Shown here: positions 34,444 through 44,300 of the stretch, piece by piece | How positions within the stretch are numbered: position 1 is the first letter of the stretch | How the letters are laid out: every line of letters begins with the position of its first letter | From: Alistipes sp. | GTDB lineage: Bacteria; Bacteroidota; Bacteroidia; Bacteroidales; Rikenellaceae | Direction: 5' to 3' | Assembly (NCBI GenBank): GCA_017937125.1 | Contig: JAGBEH010000010.1 | Coordinates: forward strand, 39,941 to 103,940 | Length of the DNA stretch: 64,000 nt | The notes under the pieces: generated by a model | Told to the model about the DNA's origin: nothing | Database searches by the model: none | The model's input: only the letters and a program-made list of their open reading frames with translations | Program-made: the position numbers and the translations under genes

Positions 34444-35220
34444 ATGACTAAAGAAAAATTTATTGAATTACTACGTGATGCCGTTTGTAACTTTGGAGAA
34501 GCCATAAGCACGGAGGATGGTAATTGGGTAGTAAAGGGTTTTGTGGATATTTATAAGAATATCTATACTATATCAGCAGATACAAAAGTTATTTCCAAAA
34601 TAATTGAACTTTATATTTTCCCAAAGATCATTGAGTTCGCAGTTGCAAATAATTTGAAAATTGAACTGACGAAAGAGCAGAATTTTTACCCTGATATAAC
34701 ATTCAGGGATGCTGAAGGGAATCTTTTTGCGGTTGATTTGAAAAGCAGTTACCGAAAAAATGCAACCAACATAAATGGTTTGACATTAGGGGCTTTTACA
34801 GGATATTTTCGTGAAAGAAATAGTCTAAAGAACATTACGCATCCATATGATGCTTATAAAGCACATGTTGTTTTAGGAGTAATTTATGATATGGCTTCGG
34901 GGATTGATGAGTGTAAAACATATACATTAGATCAACTAAATGAAATCGTATCTGTTATTAGAAACTTTCAATTTTTTGTGCGCGAAAAATGGGAGATTGC
35001 TATAGATCGACCTGGTAGCGGGAATACTAAGAATATCGGTTCTGTTCATAAAATAGATGACTTACTGAATGGAAAAGGGATATTCTCAGAACTTGGAGAA
35101 GATGTATTTAATGATTATTGGATGTATTATTTAACGGCAGATATGGCTAGAAAGGCTGAATTACCCAAACCATATTATACGAACATAGCAGAGTATAAAA
35201 AGTTTAAACATATTGAGTAA
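34444..35220 (+). CDS. EcoRV-type type II restriction endonuclease (predicted GATATC)
   Basis: The 258-residue protein aligns along its length with EcoRV. SADTKVISKIIELYIFPKII corresponds to the EcoRV SDTKVLSTIFELF segment. FYPDITF (Asp84) and AVDLKS (Asp98, Lys100) give the PD-(D/E)xK active site, matching EcoRV Asp74/Asp90/Lys92. GSGNTKNIGSVH (about 191-202) matches the EcoRV recognition loop GSGNTTNIGSIH almost exactly, so specificity is probably GATATC. Translation is assigned to the ATG at 34444 rather than the TTG at 34432. Strongly AT-rich. Its stop overlaps the methylase start. Confidence 0.9.
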   Translation: MTKEKFIELLRDAVCNFGEAISTEDGNWVVKGFVDIYKNIYTISADTKVISKIIELYIFPKIIEFAVANNLKIELTKEQNFYPDITFRDAEGNLFAVDLKSSYRKNATNINGLTLGAFTGYFRERNSLKNITHPYDAYKAHVVLGVIYDMASGIDECKTYTLDQLNEIVSVIRNFQFFVREKWEIAIDRPGSGNTKNIGSVHKIDDLLNGKGIFSELGEDVFNDYWMYYLTADMARKAELPKPYYTNIAEYKKFKHIE

Positions 35221-36287
35221 TGTTGTCTCAGTTATTCCTATTTTCAGAACAAGTACCACATATTGCCAAATTTCCATCTACTCGCTATCAAGGTAGTAAA
35301 CAGAAATTTGCAGATTGGATATGGGAATGTATTAAGCGTATTCCTTTCCATTCTGCATTAGACGCATTTGGTGGAACAGGATGTATTTCATTCCGATTAA
35401 AAGGAGAAGGCAAGTGTGTAACATACAACGATATTCTTCCATTTAACTTTATTATCGGTAGGGCTATAATAGAAAACTCGAATGTTAGGTTGGAAAGTAG
35501 TGAGGTTGATGCATTGCTATATAAACATAATAATGTTGTATATCCAACTTTTGTAGAAGATACATTTAGCGATATATATTTTACTAATGAAGAAAATCGA
35601 TGGTTGGATGTTGTTTCTACAAATATTCGCAGAATGGATAACCCGTATAAACAGGCTATTGCTTATTTTGCCTTGTTTCAATCTTGTATAATAAAGCGTC
35701 CATACAATCTTTTTCATCGTAAAAATCTATATGTTCGCCTACAAGATGTAGAACGTAGTTTTGGTAACAAGAAAACTTGGGATACTCCATTCGAAGTACA
35801 CTTTCGAAGATTTGTTGAAGAGGCTAATGCGGCGATTTTTAATAATGGTGAAAATTGTCGCTCAATAAATCAAGATGTATTTGATATTAAACCAAACTAT
35901 GACTTGGTTTATATAGATACTCCATATCTAAATGATAGCGGAATAGGTGTTGATTATGGAGATTTTTACCATTTTCTAAATGGCCTTGTAGATTATGAAA
36001 ATTGGCATAATCATATTGATTATAATAGCAAACATTTAAGATTGTTGCGCCAACCAAATGTATGGAATAATCCGGAAACAATACATAGTGCATTTGAACG
36101 ATTGTTTGATAGATTCCAACATACGACAATGGCAATATCATATCGCTCCAATGGTATTCCTTCGATAGATGAGATTGTTGGAATGTTGGAAGATATAGGT
36201 AAGGAAGTTACAATTCATCAAAGTTGTGATATTAAATATGTGTTAAGCACAAAGCGCAGTAAGGAAGTTCTGATTGTAGCACAATAA
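35220..36287 (+). CDS. DNA adenine N6-methyltransferase (D12/Dam class) paired with the EcoRV-like nuclease
   Basis: The 355-residue protein has the N-terminal motif STRYQGSKQKFADWI (motif X), motif I DAFGGTGC (48-55) and catalytic motif IV at Asp233 as DTPY rather than DPPY. It differs from the EcoRV methylase itself, which is shorter and Dam-like with DPPY. Adjacent, coupled position (start overlaps the nuclease stop) indicates it protects the same site, presumably by adenine methylation in GATATC. The codon and base composition are AT-rich, as for the nuclease. Confidence 0.85.
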   Translation: MLSQLFLFSEQVPHIAKFPSTRYQGSKQKFADWIWECIKRIPFHSALDAFGGTGCISFRLKGEGKCVTYNDILPFNFIIGRAIIENSNVRLESSEVDALLYKHNNVVYPTFVEDTFSDIYFTNEENRWLDVVSTNIRRMDNPYKQAIAYFALFQSCIIKRPYNLFHRKNLYVRLQDVERSFGNKKTWDTPFEVHFRRFVEEANAAIFNNGENCRSINQDVFDIKPNYDLVYIDTPYLNDSGIGVDYGDFYHFLNGLVDYENWHNHIDYNSKHLRLLRQPNVWNNPETIHSAFERLFDRFQHTTMAISYRSNGIPSIDEIVGMLEDIGKEVTIHQSCDIKYVLSTKRSKEVLIVAQ

Positions 36288-36306
36288 TTTGATGGTTTAA
36301 TAATAA

Positions 36307-36347
36307 GTGGCGTATGTAGGAGATTGTGTAGTTCCTTCATACGCCAC
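36307..36347 (+). terminator. Hairpin ending the restriction-modification operon
   Basis: A 15-bp stem (GTGGCGTATGTAGGA and its partner, one mismatch) with an 11-nt loop, 20 bp past the methylase stop. Confidence 0.75.
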
Positions 36348-36567
36348 GGTGTCTATTCATATTGTATCTTTGGAAAATGTTTGATGTCAGTGTTTTCTTT
36401 CAAGGTGTTTAGTATATTTGTACTCGCAGTTTTAATAGGTTTAATTATGACTTTTTGTAGGATTTCGCAATTTTCTTATAAACTGACACTGAAAAATCGA
36501 TCAGTTAAAATAAAAAAGGGAATCCGTTTCTGGCAGCCGTAAATCTTCTTATTCGGCGAAAATCGGT
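36348..36567. other. AT-rich island tail, no convincing gene
   Basis: Promoter-like TATCTTTG (36365-36372) and TATATTTG (36413-36420) face rightward into a short 72-codon frame without homology. Composition returns to the host norm at the GH57 gene. Confidence 0.4.
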
Positions 36568-37791
36568 TCAGGCTACCGTCGCTTTAGCTTTCTTGCGGGA
36601 TTGCTTTGCGGCCAGTGCCTTGCCCAACTCTATTTCGAAATCCGAGAGTACGTTCATATAGTTGATGAACGCTTCGTAGGACGAACCGTAGGGGTTGAAA
36701 TAGGAGTGCACGTCGCCGTCGGACAGCCATTTCGTGGCCATATAGTAGAAGTGGTCGGATGTCTGCATAAAATTCCATACGTAATCGAAGTCGGAGTTTT
36801 TCAGCGACTTGATTTTATCTTTTAGCGCATACAGCTTCGAGAAAGCCTCGTTCTGCAACTCGTTGCCGAGCCACGCCGTGATGTCGCGCTCCTCGTCCGC
36901 CCACGACATTACGTGCGGACAGTGGAGGACCGATACGGGCTGGTGCTTCTCGGCGGCACGGGTGACGGTCTCGAATTCAATGTCGTCATAGCGGAGAATG
37001 GCCTTGGGCAGCGCTTTCATAAAATCGAGGATGCCCGTCCCTGCTTTCTGGTGTTCGCCGAAAGTCTCGTAGTCCATAAACAGATTGACTATCTCGCCGT
37101 TCTCCTGCGCGAGCCACGATGCGTATTTGTCGGCCGTGAGCGGATATTCGCTCCACCCTCGGTTCGAGAATCGGAACGCTATGTCGTCCGACAGCTTGTA
37201 GTTGCGCAGCAACAGCCTCAGTTTCTGGTCGATGGCATTGGTATAGACGAAATCGGGCGATTTCCAGCCGAGCACGTGCTTGGCGCCCTCGGCCAGCATA
37301 GCCTTGAATCCCAACTCGGCGACCATAGCGCCGATGTCGTCGGAGTATATCAGCTCCGTATTGCGGAATGCGGTCGGCTTTATTCCGAACTCGCGCTTTA
37401 TCATCGCCGTATGGAGTTTCACCTGTTCGACGAAATCCTCTTTCGATGCCAGCGATGCCAGCGAGTGCGAGTATGTCTCGGCAAGGAACTCGACGCAGCC
37501 CGTCTCGGCCAACGCCCTGAACGATTCGAGCACCTCGGGAGCATATGCACGGAACTGCTCGACGACCGTTCCCGTGAGAGAGAAGGTGCAGCGGAACTTG
37601 CCCTTGTTGTCGCGGATGAGTTTGAGCAGCAGCGCATTCATCGGCAGGTAGCATTGGCGTGCCACTTTCTGCATAATCGAACGATTGGTCAGATCGTCGA
37701 GATAATTGTGATCTTTGCCCATATTGAAGAATCGGTAGGTCTTCAATCGCCAAGGCTGGTGTACCTGAAAGTACAAACAAACGGTTTTCAT
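36568..37791 (-). CDS. GH57 family alpha-amylase or glucan enzyme
   Basis: The 407-residue protein has the GH57 N-terminus CLYFQVHQPWR, FSLTGTVVEQF, FLAETYSHSL and the nucleophile Glu146 in FRNTELIY. The acid/base Asp240 is in FMDYETFGEH. GH57 enzymes act on alpha-glucans with retention. There is no signal peptide, so it is cytosolic. It is last in the operon debranching enzyme - GT4 - GH57 (12-bp gap to GT4), so it probably trims or remodels glycogen. Confidence 0.9.
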   Translation of the reverse strand: MKTVCLYFQVHQPWRLKTYRFFNMGKDHNYLDDLTNRSIMQKVARQCYLPMNALLLKLIRDNKGKFRCTFSLTGTVVEQFRAYAPEVLESFRALAETGCVEFLAETYSHSLASLASKEDFVEQVKLHTAMIKREFGIKPTAFRNTELIYSDDIGAMVAELGFKAMLAEGAKHVLGWKSPDFVYTNAIDQKLRLLLRNYKLSDDIAFRFSNRGWSEYPLTADKYASWLAQENGEIVNLFMDYETFGEHQKAGTGILDFMKALPKAILRYDDIEFETVTRAAEKHQPVSVLHCPHVMSWADEERDITAWLGNELQNEAFSKLYALKDKIKSLKNSDFDYVWNFMQTSDHFYYMATKWLSDGDVHSYFNPYGSSYEAFINYMNVLSDFEIELGKALAAKQSRKKAKATVA

Positions 37792-37803
37792 ATAGGTGGA
37801 TTT

Positions 37804-39123
37804 TTATCTTCGTTGGTTATCTATCACTTCCTGATAAATCTTCTTTATCTTCGCGGCGGCATTGTTCCATTTGAGACCCGTAACCTCCTCAAGGCCTTTT
37901 TTCGCGAACATATGCGACAGTGCGGGATAGGTTATGAGCCCGTAAATGGCGTCCGCCATAGCGTCTACGTCCCAATAGTCCACTTTTACGGCATAGTCGA
38001 GCACCTCGGCCACACCGCTCTGCTTCGAGATTATCACGGGTACGTTCGAGCGCATAGCTTCCAGCGGCGAGATGCCGAACGGCTCCGATACCGACGGCAT
38101 AATGTACACGTCCGACAGACGGAACATCTTGTGCACGTCGTCGCCGCGCAGGAATCCCGTGAAGTGGAAACGGTCGGCGATGCCCAGACGCGCCACACGA
38201 CGTATCACATGGTTCATCATATCGCCCGAACCGGCCATAACGAACCGGACGTTCGGCACGCGTTTCAATACCTTCGCGGCAGCCTCGACGAAATAATCGG
38301 GGCCTTTCTGGTAGGTTATGCGGCCGAGGAAAGTCACGATCTTGTCCTCTACGCCGCGCTCGGGCGCCTCGTCCTGCTTCTCGGCGAAACGCACGGCGTT
38401 ATGTACGGTCACCACCTTGTCGGCGGGCACCCCGTACTTCTCGATGATGATCTTGCGCGTGAGGTTCGACACGGCGATGACCTTGTCGGCGGCATGCATA
38501 CCCGCACGCTCGATGGCGTAGGTCTGCGTATTGATATTTTCGCCGCTGCGGTCGTATTCGGTGGCGTGCATATGCACGACCAGCGGTTTGCCCGACACGC
38601 GCTTCGCGGCGATACCCGCGAAATACGTAAGCCAGTCGTGGGCGTGTATCACGTCGAACTGCCCTTCGAGGTTGCGTGCCACCTGTGCGGCGACGACGGC
38701 ATAGCGCGCCACCTCCTCCATAAGGTTGGCGCCGTACTTGCCCGAGAACGTATACCGCTGGCTCCAAAGGTCTTTGGTCTCCCATACCTTTTTCCCCGAC
38801 TTGACGAATTCGTCGTGATACGAGCGATACTCCTCGGGCGAAATGTATGGGACCATATTCGAGTCGATATGTATGAACGAGATTTTGTCCATAATATCGT
38901 CCGCGCCGCCATATATGTCTCCGTATACCGCCTCCACGTCGCTGGCATCGACCACGTTTACGAAACGCTTGTCCTCGTCGCCCGATGCGTGCGGCATAAC
39001 GAACGTGACATCCACGCCGTTACGTGCCAGTCCGCGCGTCATACCGTAGCAGGCTGTTCCGAGACCTCCCGCAATATGCGGAGGGAACTCCCAACCGAAC
39101 ATCAATACTCTCATATCAGTCAT
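37804..39123 (-). CDS. Family 4 glycosyltransferase (glycogen cluster)
   Basis: The 439-residue GT-B enzyme has MFGWEFPPHIAGGLGTACYG at the N-terminus, DVIHAHDWLTYFAG, the phosphate site FLGRITYQKGPDYFVEAA and the donor motif PSVSEPFGISPLEAM (E-x7-E). The N-terminal GGLG form resembles starch and glycogen synthases. In Bacteroidetes the equivalent gene always sits with the debranching enzyme and GH57. It may prime or elongate alpha-glucan. Start could be the ATG at 39114. It overlaps the debranching gene by 4 bp. Confidence 0.88.
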   Translation of the reverse strand: MTDMRVLMFGWEFPPHIAGGLGTACYGMTRGLARNGVDVTFVMPHASGDEDKRFVNVVDASDVEAVYGDIYGGADDIMDKISFIHIDSNMVPYISPEEYRSYHDEFVKSGKKVWETKDLWSQRYTFSGKYGANLMEEVARYAVVAAQVARNLEGQFDVIHAHDWLTYFAGIAAKRVSGKPLVVHMHATEYDRSGENINTQTYAIERAGMHAADKVIAVSNLTRKIIIEKYGVPADKVVTVHNAVRFAEKQDEAPERGVEDKIVTFLGRITYQKGPDYFVEAAAKVLKRVPNVRFVMAGSGDMMNHVIRRVARLGIADRFHFTGFLRGDDVHKMFRLSDVYIMPSVSEPFGISPLEAMRSNVPVIISKQSGVAEVLDYAVKVDYWDVDAMADAIYGLITYPALSHMFAKKGLEEVTGLKWNNAAAKIKKIYQEVIDNQRR

Positions 39124-41108
39124 TTTTTACATTTTTCTCTCTTGACGGCGGCCTTCCTGATTTTGGCGCGGGAAGGCTTGCCGTGCCGTGCGATCATATC
39201 GCATATCTGCAATACGGCACCGACGCTCAAGGCCGACGAAGGCGCCCCGCTCGCCTGGAACGGAGGGTCGGCGTCGAAATACTCGGCCAACGACCCTATG
39301 CAGCCCGTCTGTATCTCCTCCTCGAAACCGGCAGCTATCTCCTTTGCCGTATTTACAAAAGTCTCGCCGTGCAGACGCAATCCCGTGCGTATGTAGAAAA
39401 TCAGCGGCCATACCCATACAGCCCCGTTCATACGTGCGAAGTCTTGCGAGCGGTGGTCTTTGCCCGCGTCCGAAACATATGCGGGGTTGAGCGGCGAAAG
39501 CGTACGCAGGCCGCGCGGGGTGAGCAGGTGCTGACGGACGGTGAGCATAATGCCTACGGCCTGCTCGTCGTCGAGCATCGAGTAGTCCAGACCGCAGGCG
39601 ATAATCATATTGGGACGTATCGAACTGTCGGTCTCGGCGTCGTTTACGTAGTCTGCCAGATAATCCTTGTCCGGCAGGATGAATTTCTCGAGGAACGACG
39701 ATTTGGTCTTTGCGGGCATCGCCTTCCACTCGGTGACGAACTCCTTGTCGCCGAATTTCTTCGCCAAGGCCAGCGCATACGACACGGCATTGTACCATAA
39801 TGCGTTGATCTCGACCGTGTATCCGCTCCGCGGCGTCAGCGGACGGCCGTCCACCTTGGTGTCCATCCACGTGAGTGCCTCGCCTTCGGCCGCAGCCCAG
39901 ACGAGTCCGTTGTCGTGTACGGCGACGCGTCCGTCGAACCCGCGGCGATAGGCCTCGAGTATCTCCTTCATAGCTCCGCCGTAACGCTTCCACAACTCTG
40001 CCGCGCCGATATGCTTTTCGAGGTTCTGCAAGGTCCAGAAGAACCACAGCGGTGCTCCCGCTTCGCGGGATGCAGATGCCGAACCCGCGAAATCGCCGTT
40101 GCGCATATCGCGGACCATAGTGTCGAGGACATCGATGCAATCCTCCTTGTAACCCTGTTCGAGCGTTATGCCGGGGAGGGCGATGAATGTCGCGCGGCCG
40201 TCGTTGCCCAGCCACGGATAGCCCGCGATCATTTCCGTGCGGTCGTTCGGACGGCGTATGACGAACTGGCGTGCCGAATGGTGCAGGCAGCTGATGAAGT
40301 CTATCTTGTGGGTCCTGCGGGCGAGCGATGTCTCGTAAAATTCGGTGATGCTCTCGCAAGACGGCATCTCGTCGGTCGAGGCCGAGAAGATGATGCTTTC
40401 CCCCTTTTTGATGTCCGCTTCGAAATATCCCGTAGTCATCAGATCCTCGTAGCCTTCGTAGCCGCGTTCGAGTTCCTGTCTGTATTCGAAATTGTAGTAC
40501 CAGTCGGGTGCGGGTATGAATTCGGCATCTTCGCGGTTGGTTTGCAGATACAGATAGGGGTATGTGTCGTAAAGACGGCATTTCACGCCGCATTTTACGG
40601 GATACGAACGCCCGTTGGCCTCCATATTGGCGTGCGTCAGGGAGTGTTTGTCGCGGAATGCGAAGAACGGGCGCAGGCGCAGCTTGGTCGCGGAATTCGC
40701 ATCCACGAGCGTATAGCGTATCATCAGCTGCGTGCGCTTGTGTATCCACAGCAGCTCCTTGCGCAGTATGACGCCGCCTACACGGTATGTTATCGTGGGG
40801 CAGGGCGTGTAGCGGAAGTCGGTGATGTATTTGTGCCCGCGGGGTTCATACACTCCGTTGAAGCGGTGCAGGGCCAGATTGAACGACTGGTCGTGCTGCA
40901 CGACGGTTTCGTCGAGCGACGATAGCAGTACGCAGGTACGGTCGCCTGCATCGACGGGCGCGACCATAAGGCCGTGGTACTTGCGTGTGTTGCAGCAAAC
41001 TATCGTCGTGCTCATATATCCGCCGCGTCGGTCCGTCGCCAACATTTCGCGTTGCAGCGAATACTCCAGATTGCCGAGCAATTCTTTGTCGAATGTGAGA
41101 GCTGACAT
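39120..41108 (-). CDS. Amylo-alpha-1,6-glucosidase (glycogen debranching enzyme)
   Basis: The 662-residue protein has an N-terminal domain with REMLATDRRGGYMSTTI and CNTRKYHGLM, characteristic of archaeal/bacterial debranching enzymes. The C-terminal (alpha/alpha)6-barrel of GH133 includes AGYPWLGNDGRATFIALPG (catalytic acid region), TWMDTKVDGRPLTPRSGYTVEINALWYNA and LRTLSPLNPAY. It removes alpha-1,6 branch stubs. It is first in the three-gene operon, and its upstream region contains a long hairpin. Confidence 0.92.
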   Translation of the reverse strand: MSALTFDKELLGNLEYSLQREMLATDRRGGYMSTTIVCCNTRKYHGLMVAPVDAGDRTCVLLSSLDETVVQHDQSFNLALHRFNGVYEPRGHKYITDFRYTPCPTITYRVGGVILRKELLWIHKRTQLMIRYTLVDANSATKLRLRPFFAFRDKHSLTHANMEANGRSYPVKCGVKCRLYDTYPYLYLQTNREDAEFIPAPDWYYNFEYRQELERGYEGYEDLMTTGYFEADIKKGESIIFSASTDEMPSCESITEFYETSLARRTHKIDFISCLHHSARQFVIRRPNDRTEMIAGYPWLGNDGRATFIALPGITLEQGYKEDCIDVLDTMVRDMRNGDFAGSASASREAGAPLWFFWTLQNLEKHIGAAELWKRYGGAMKEILEAYRRGFDGRVAVHDNGLVWAAAEGEALTWMDTKVDGRPLTPRSGYTVEINALWYNAVSYALALAKKFGDKEFVTEWKAMPAKTKSSFLEKFILPDKDYLADYVNDAETDSSIRPNMIIACGLDYSMLDDEQAVGIMLTVRQHLLTPRGLRTLSPLNPAYVSDAGKDHRSQDFARMNGAVWVWPLIFYIRTGLRLHGETFVNTAKEIAAGFEEEIQTGCIGSLAEYFDADPPFQASGAPSSALSVGAVLQICDMIARHGKPSRAKIRKAAVKREKCKK

Positions 41109-41155
41109 AATTTCAGTGTGAGTTCGGTGCGGTTGTCGTCAGTTTCGCAGAGAGC

Positions 41156-41219
41156 CGCCCTTACGGAATCCGCCGAACTCTTGTTTGGGCACTTGCGGAT
41201 GCCTGATTCCGTAAAGGCG
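41156..41219 (-). promoter_or_regulatory. Long-loop hairpin upstream of the debranching operon
   Basis: CGCCCTTACGGAATC (41156-41170) pairs with GATTCCGTAAAGGCG (41205-41219) with one mismatch across a 34-nt loop. It falls in the expected 5' leader on the minus strand and could be a leader structure or a regulator-binding palindrome. Confidence 0.4.
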
Positions 41220-41323
41220 CTTTCTTGCGCCCCCGAATTTGCTTATCGGGAATTTTCAGGTCGGTTACGGGTTCGGACCTTCCGAACCGGATGTCGTTTC
41301 TCGTTCTTTTCAGTGAAGTTACG

Positions 41324-41364
41324 AAAAAAATCGGCATAAACGGAATGTTATGCCGATTTTTTTT
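41324..41364 (-). terminator. Terminator of the synthase/phosphorylase fusion gene
   Basis: TCGGCATA/TATGCCGA stem flanked by A7 and T8, 4 bp beyond the minus-strand stop at 41368. Symmetric, so it can work in both directions. Confidence 0.92.
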
Positions 41365-41367
41365 CGG

Positions 41368-44300
41368 CTATGCCCATTTTACCAGCGCAAAATCCATTCT
41401 GTGCGGCAATTCGGCGTTTTTCGGGAAGATACGGAGCGCCATATCGAACATACCCGTGCGCTGGGGAACGTAATCGAGCGCATAGGTTACGATGCTGCCG
41501 AGCGACTTGATATGCTTCAGCTCCGCCGACGCCACCACGTTGGCCCCCTGTCCGTATTCTATCTGCTTGGCGACCACCAGTTCCACCCCGATGTCCGACG
41601 GCTGGAGGTTGGCGATGTCGAGCGTAACCTCGAAATGATACGATTCGCCCACCTTGATGGCTTCGGTCTCGATGCGCGGGCGTTTCACGTCCACGAGTTT
41701 CACGTTGTCCCACGCGGCCGACACCTTGCGCTTCCACGAAGCTATCTCGCGGGCAGCCATATAATTGTCGGCTGTAAGTTTCTGCTTGCGCTTGCAGAGC
41801 TTGTTGTAGAAGCGGTCCTCGTAGTCGATGAGCATACGGTTGGTCGTGAAGTTCGACGCTATGTCGGCGATGCACTTCTTGACGGATGCGACCCACGCGT
41901 GCGGTATGCCGTCGGCTCCGCGCTCGTAATACTTGGGCGCTATCTGCTCCTCGATGGTGTTGTATATCATCTCGGCGTCGAGTTCGTCCTGATAATGCTG
42001 GTCGGCGAACGTGCGCTCCATAGGCAGCGCCCAGCCGGCACCCTCCTTGTAGCCCTCGACCCACCAGCCGTCGAGCACCGAGAATTGCAGCACGCCGTTC
42101 ATCACGCACTTCTCGCCCGACGTACCCGATGCCTCGAGCGGACGCGTAGGCGTGTTGAGCCATACGTCCACGCCCTGCACCATACGGCGCGCAAGCTCCA
42201 TATCGTAGTTCTGGAGGAAGATTATCTTGCCCACGAACTGCGGCATAGCGGCCACCTCGACGATGCGTTTGATGAGGTCCTGCCCCGGTTTGTCGTTCGG
42301 GTGAGCCTTGCCCGCGAAGATGAACTGCACGGGGCGCTCCTTGTTGTTTACTATGGCCGACAGCCGTTCGAGGTTCGTGAAGAGCAGGTATGCACGCTTG
42401 TACGTCGCGAAACGGCGTGCGAAGCCTATCGTCAGTACGTCGGGACGGATGCCGTCTATGATCTGCACCATCTGACGGGGCGACTCCAAACGCACTTGGT
42501 TAGGATCGCTGTAGCGTTTGCGTATGGTCTTGACGAGCCTGTCCTTTAGGAACATGCGCTCGTTCCATAATTCCTCGTCGGCGATGTCGCAGACCTTTTG
42601 CCATTCGGGAATATTATATATGTGTCCCTCGAAGCCGGCGGGGAAATACTTCGCGTAGAGACGCCGCAGGTTGGATGCCGTCCACGTCGGGAAGTGCACG
42701 CCGTTGGTAACGTAGCCTATGTGCAGCTCGTTCTTGAAATAACCCGGCCACATATTGCCCAGTATCTCCTTCGAGACCTCGCCGTGCAGCCACGATACGC
42801 CGTTTACCTCCTGCGAAAGGTTGCAGGCCAGCACCGACATCGAGAATTTCTGGTTCGGGTCGTTGGGATTGGTCTTGCCGAGATTGATGAACTGTTCCCA
42901 CGTAATCTTCAGCACGTCGGGATAGTGCGACATATATTGGCGGATCATCGATTCGGGGAATGCGTCGTGTCCTGCGGGCACGGGCGTATGGGTCGTGAAA
43001 AGCGACGACGAACGGATGACTTCGAGCGCTTCGGAGAACGACAGGCGCTGGCGGTCGATGAGGTTGCGGATGCGTTCCAGACCGATGAAAGCCGCGTGAC
43101 CCTCGTTGCAGTGATATACGTCCTGCTTGATGCCCATCTTTACGAGCGCACGTATGCCGCCGACACCCAACAGCAGCTCCTGCTTCAGGCGGTTTTCCCA
43201 ATCGCCGCCGTAGAGGTGGTGGGTAACCTGACGGTCTTCGGCCAGATTGGCCTCGAAATCGGCGTCGAGCAGGAACAGGTCGGTGCGGCCGACCTGACAT
43301 TTCCATACGCGTGCCGAAAGCATACGTCCGGGGAATGCTATCTGAACGGTAACCCAGTTTCCCTCATCGTCGCGCACCGGCGAAATGGGGAGTTTCGAGA
43401 AGTTCTGCGCCTCGTACTCGGCCTCCTGCGCACCCTGCGCCGAAAGGCGCTGCGTGAAGTATCCGTAGCGGTAGAGCAGGCCGACGGCGACCATCGGGAC
43501 ATTCTTGTCCGATGCCTCCTTCAGATAGTCGCCCGCGAGTATGCCCAGTCCGCCCGAGTATATCTTCAATGACGAGTGCAGTCCGTACTCCATCGAGAAG
43601 TAGGCGATTTTCGCGCTCTTCGGGTCGGGTTTCTCGGACATATATTTCTTGTAGTTCGCATATACCATATCGAGCATTTCGAGGAACACGGTATCCTTCT
43701 CCAGCTCCTTGAGACGCTCCACGGAGAGCTTGTCCAGCAGCACGATGGGATTGCGGTCCACCTCGACCCACAGTTCGCGATCGATATACTCGAACAGGTC
43801 GCGGCTCCCAGAGTTCCAGCACCACCACAGGTTGTGCGACAGCTCCTCGAGCGGATGCAGGCGTTCGGGCAGGCTCTTTTCGATCATCATACGCTGCCAC
43901 GTCGGACGCTCGGATATCAGCTGCTGGCGGACGAAATTTATCTGGTCGTTCGACGAGCCGCCGTCTTCCAGAACCGCACGGTTAGTGCGGGCGATGGAGT
44001 TCTCGACGGCACGTGAATAGGCCTCCTCGTAAGCGGTGAAGAGGTGCGACCACAGCGCCGATTTCGACAACTCGAAAGCCGCCTTGCGAAGTTCTTCCTT
44101 GCGTTCTGCCGACATCTCCGCGAAACGCGCTATGGTATCCGTGGTCGCGGCTACCGCCTCCTTGTCGTTGTAGTCGTTGCGGTCTATGACTTTCACGCCG
44201 TCGTTGCCGCCCATGCCGCGAACCCACGCGCCGAAGCCTGCGAGCGACGAGGTGACGGTCGGTACGGAGAACGCTATCGATTCGAGCGGCGTGTATCCCC

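Noticed and set aside
36324-36542. 72-codon frame in the island tail
   Set aside because: It starts within the terminator hairpin and has no homology or ribosome site that I recognise.
34127-36567. Integrated mobile element around the restriction-modification genes
   Set aside because: No integrase, transposase, terminal repeats or tRNA target site was found; only base composition supports transfer.
36913-39396. 827-codon frame on the plus strand
   Set aside because: It is antisense to the GH57, GT4 and debranching genes, which have clear family motifs; the plus frame has none.
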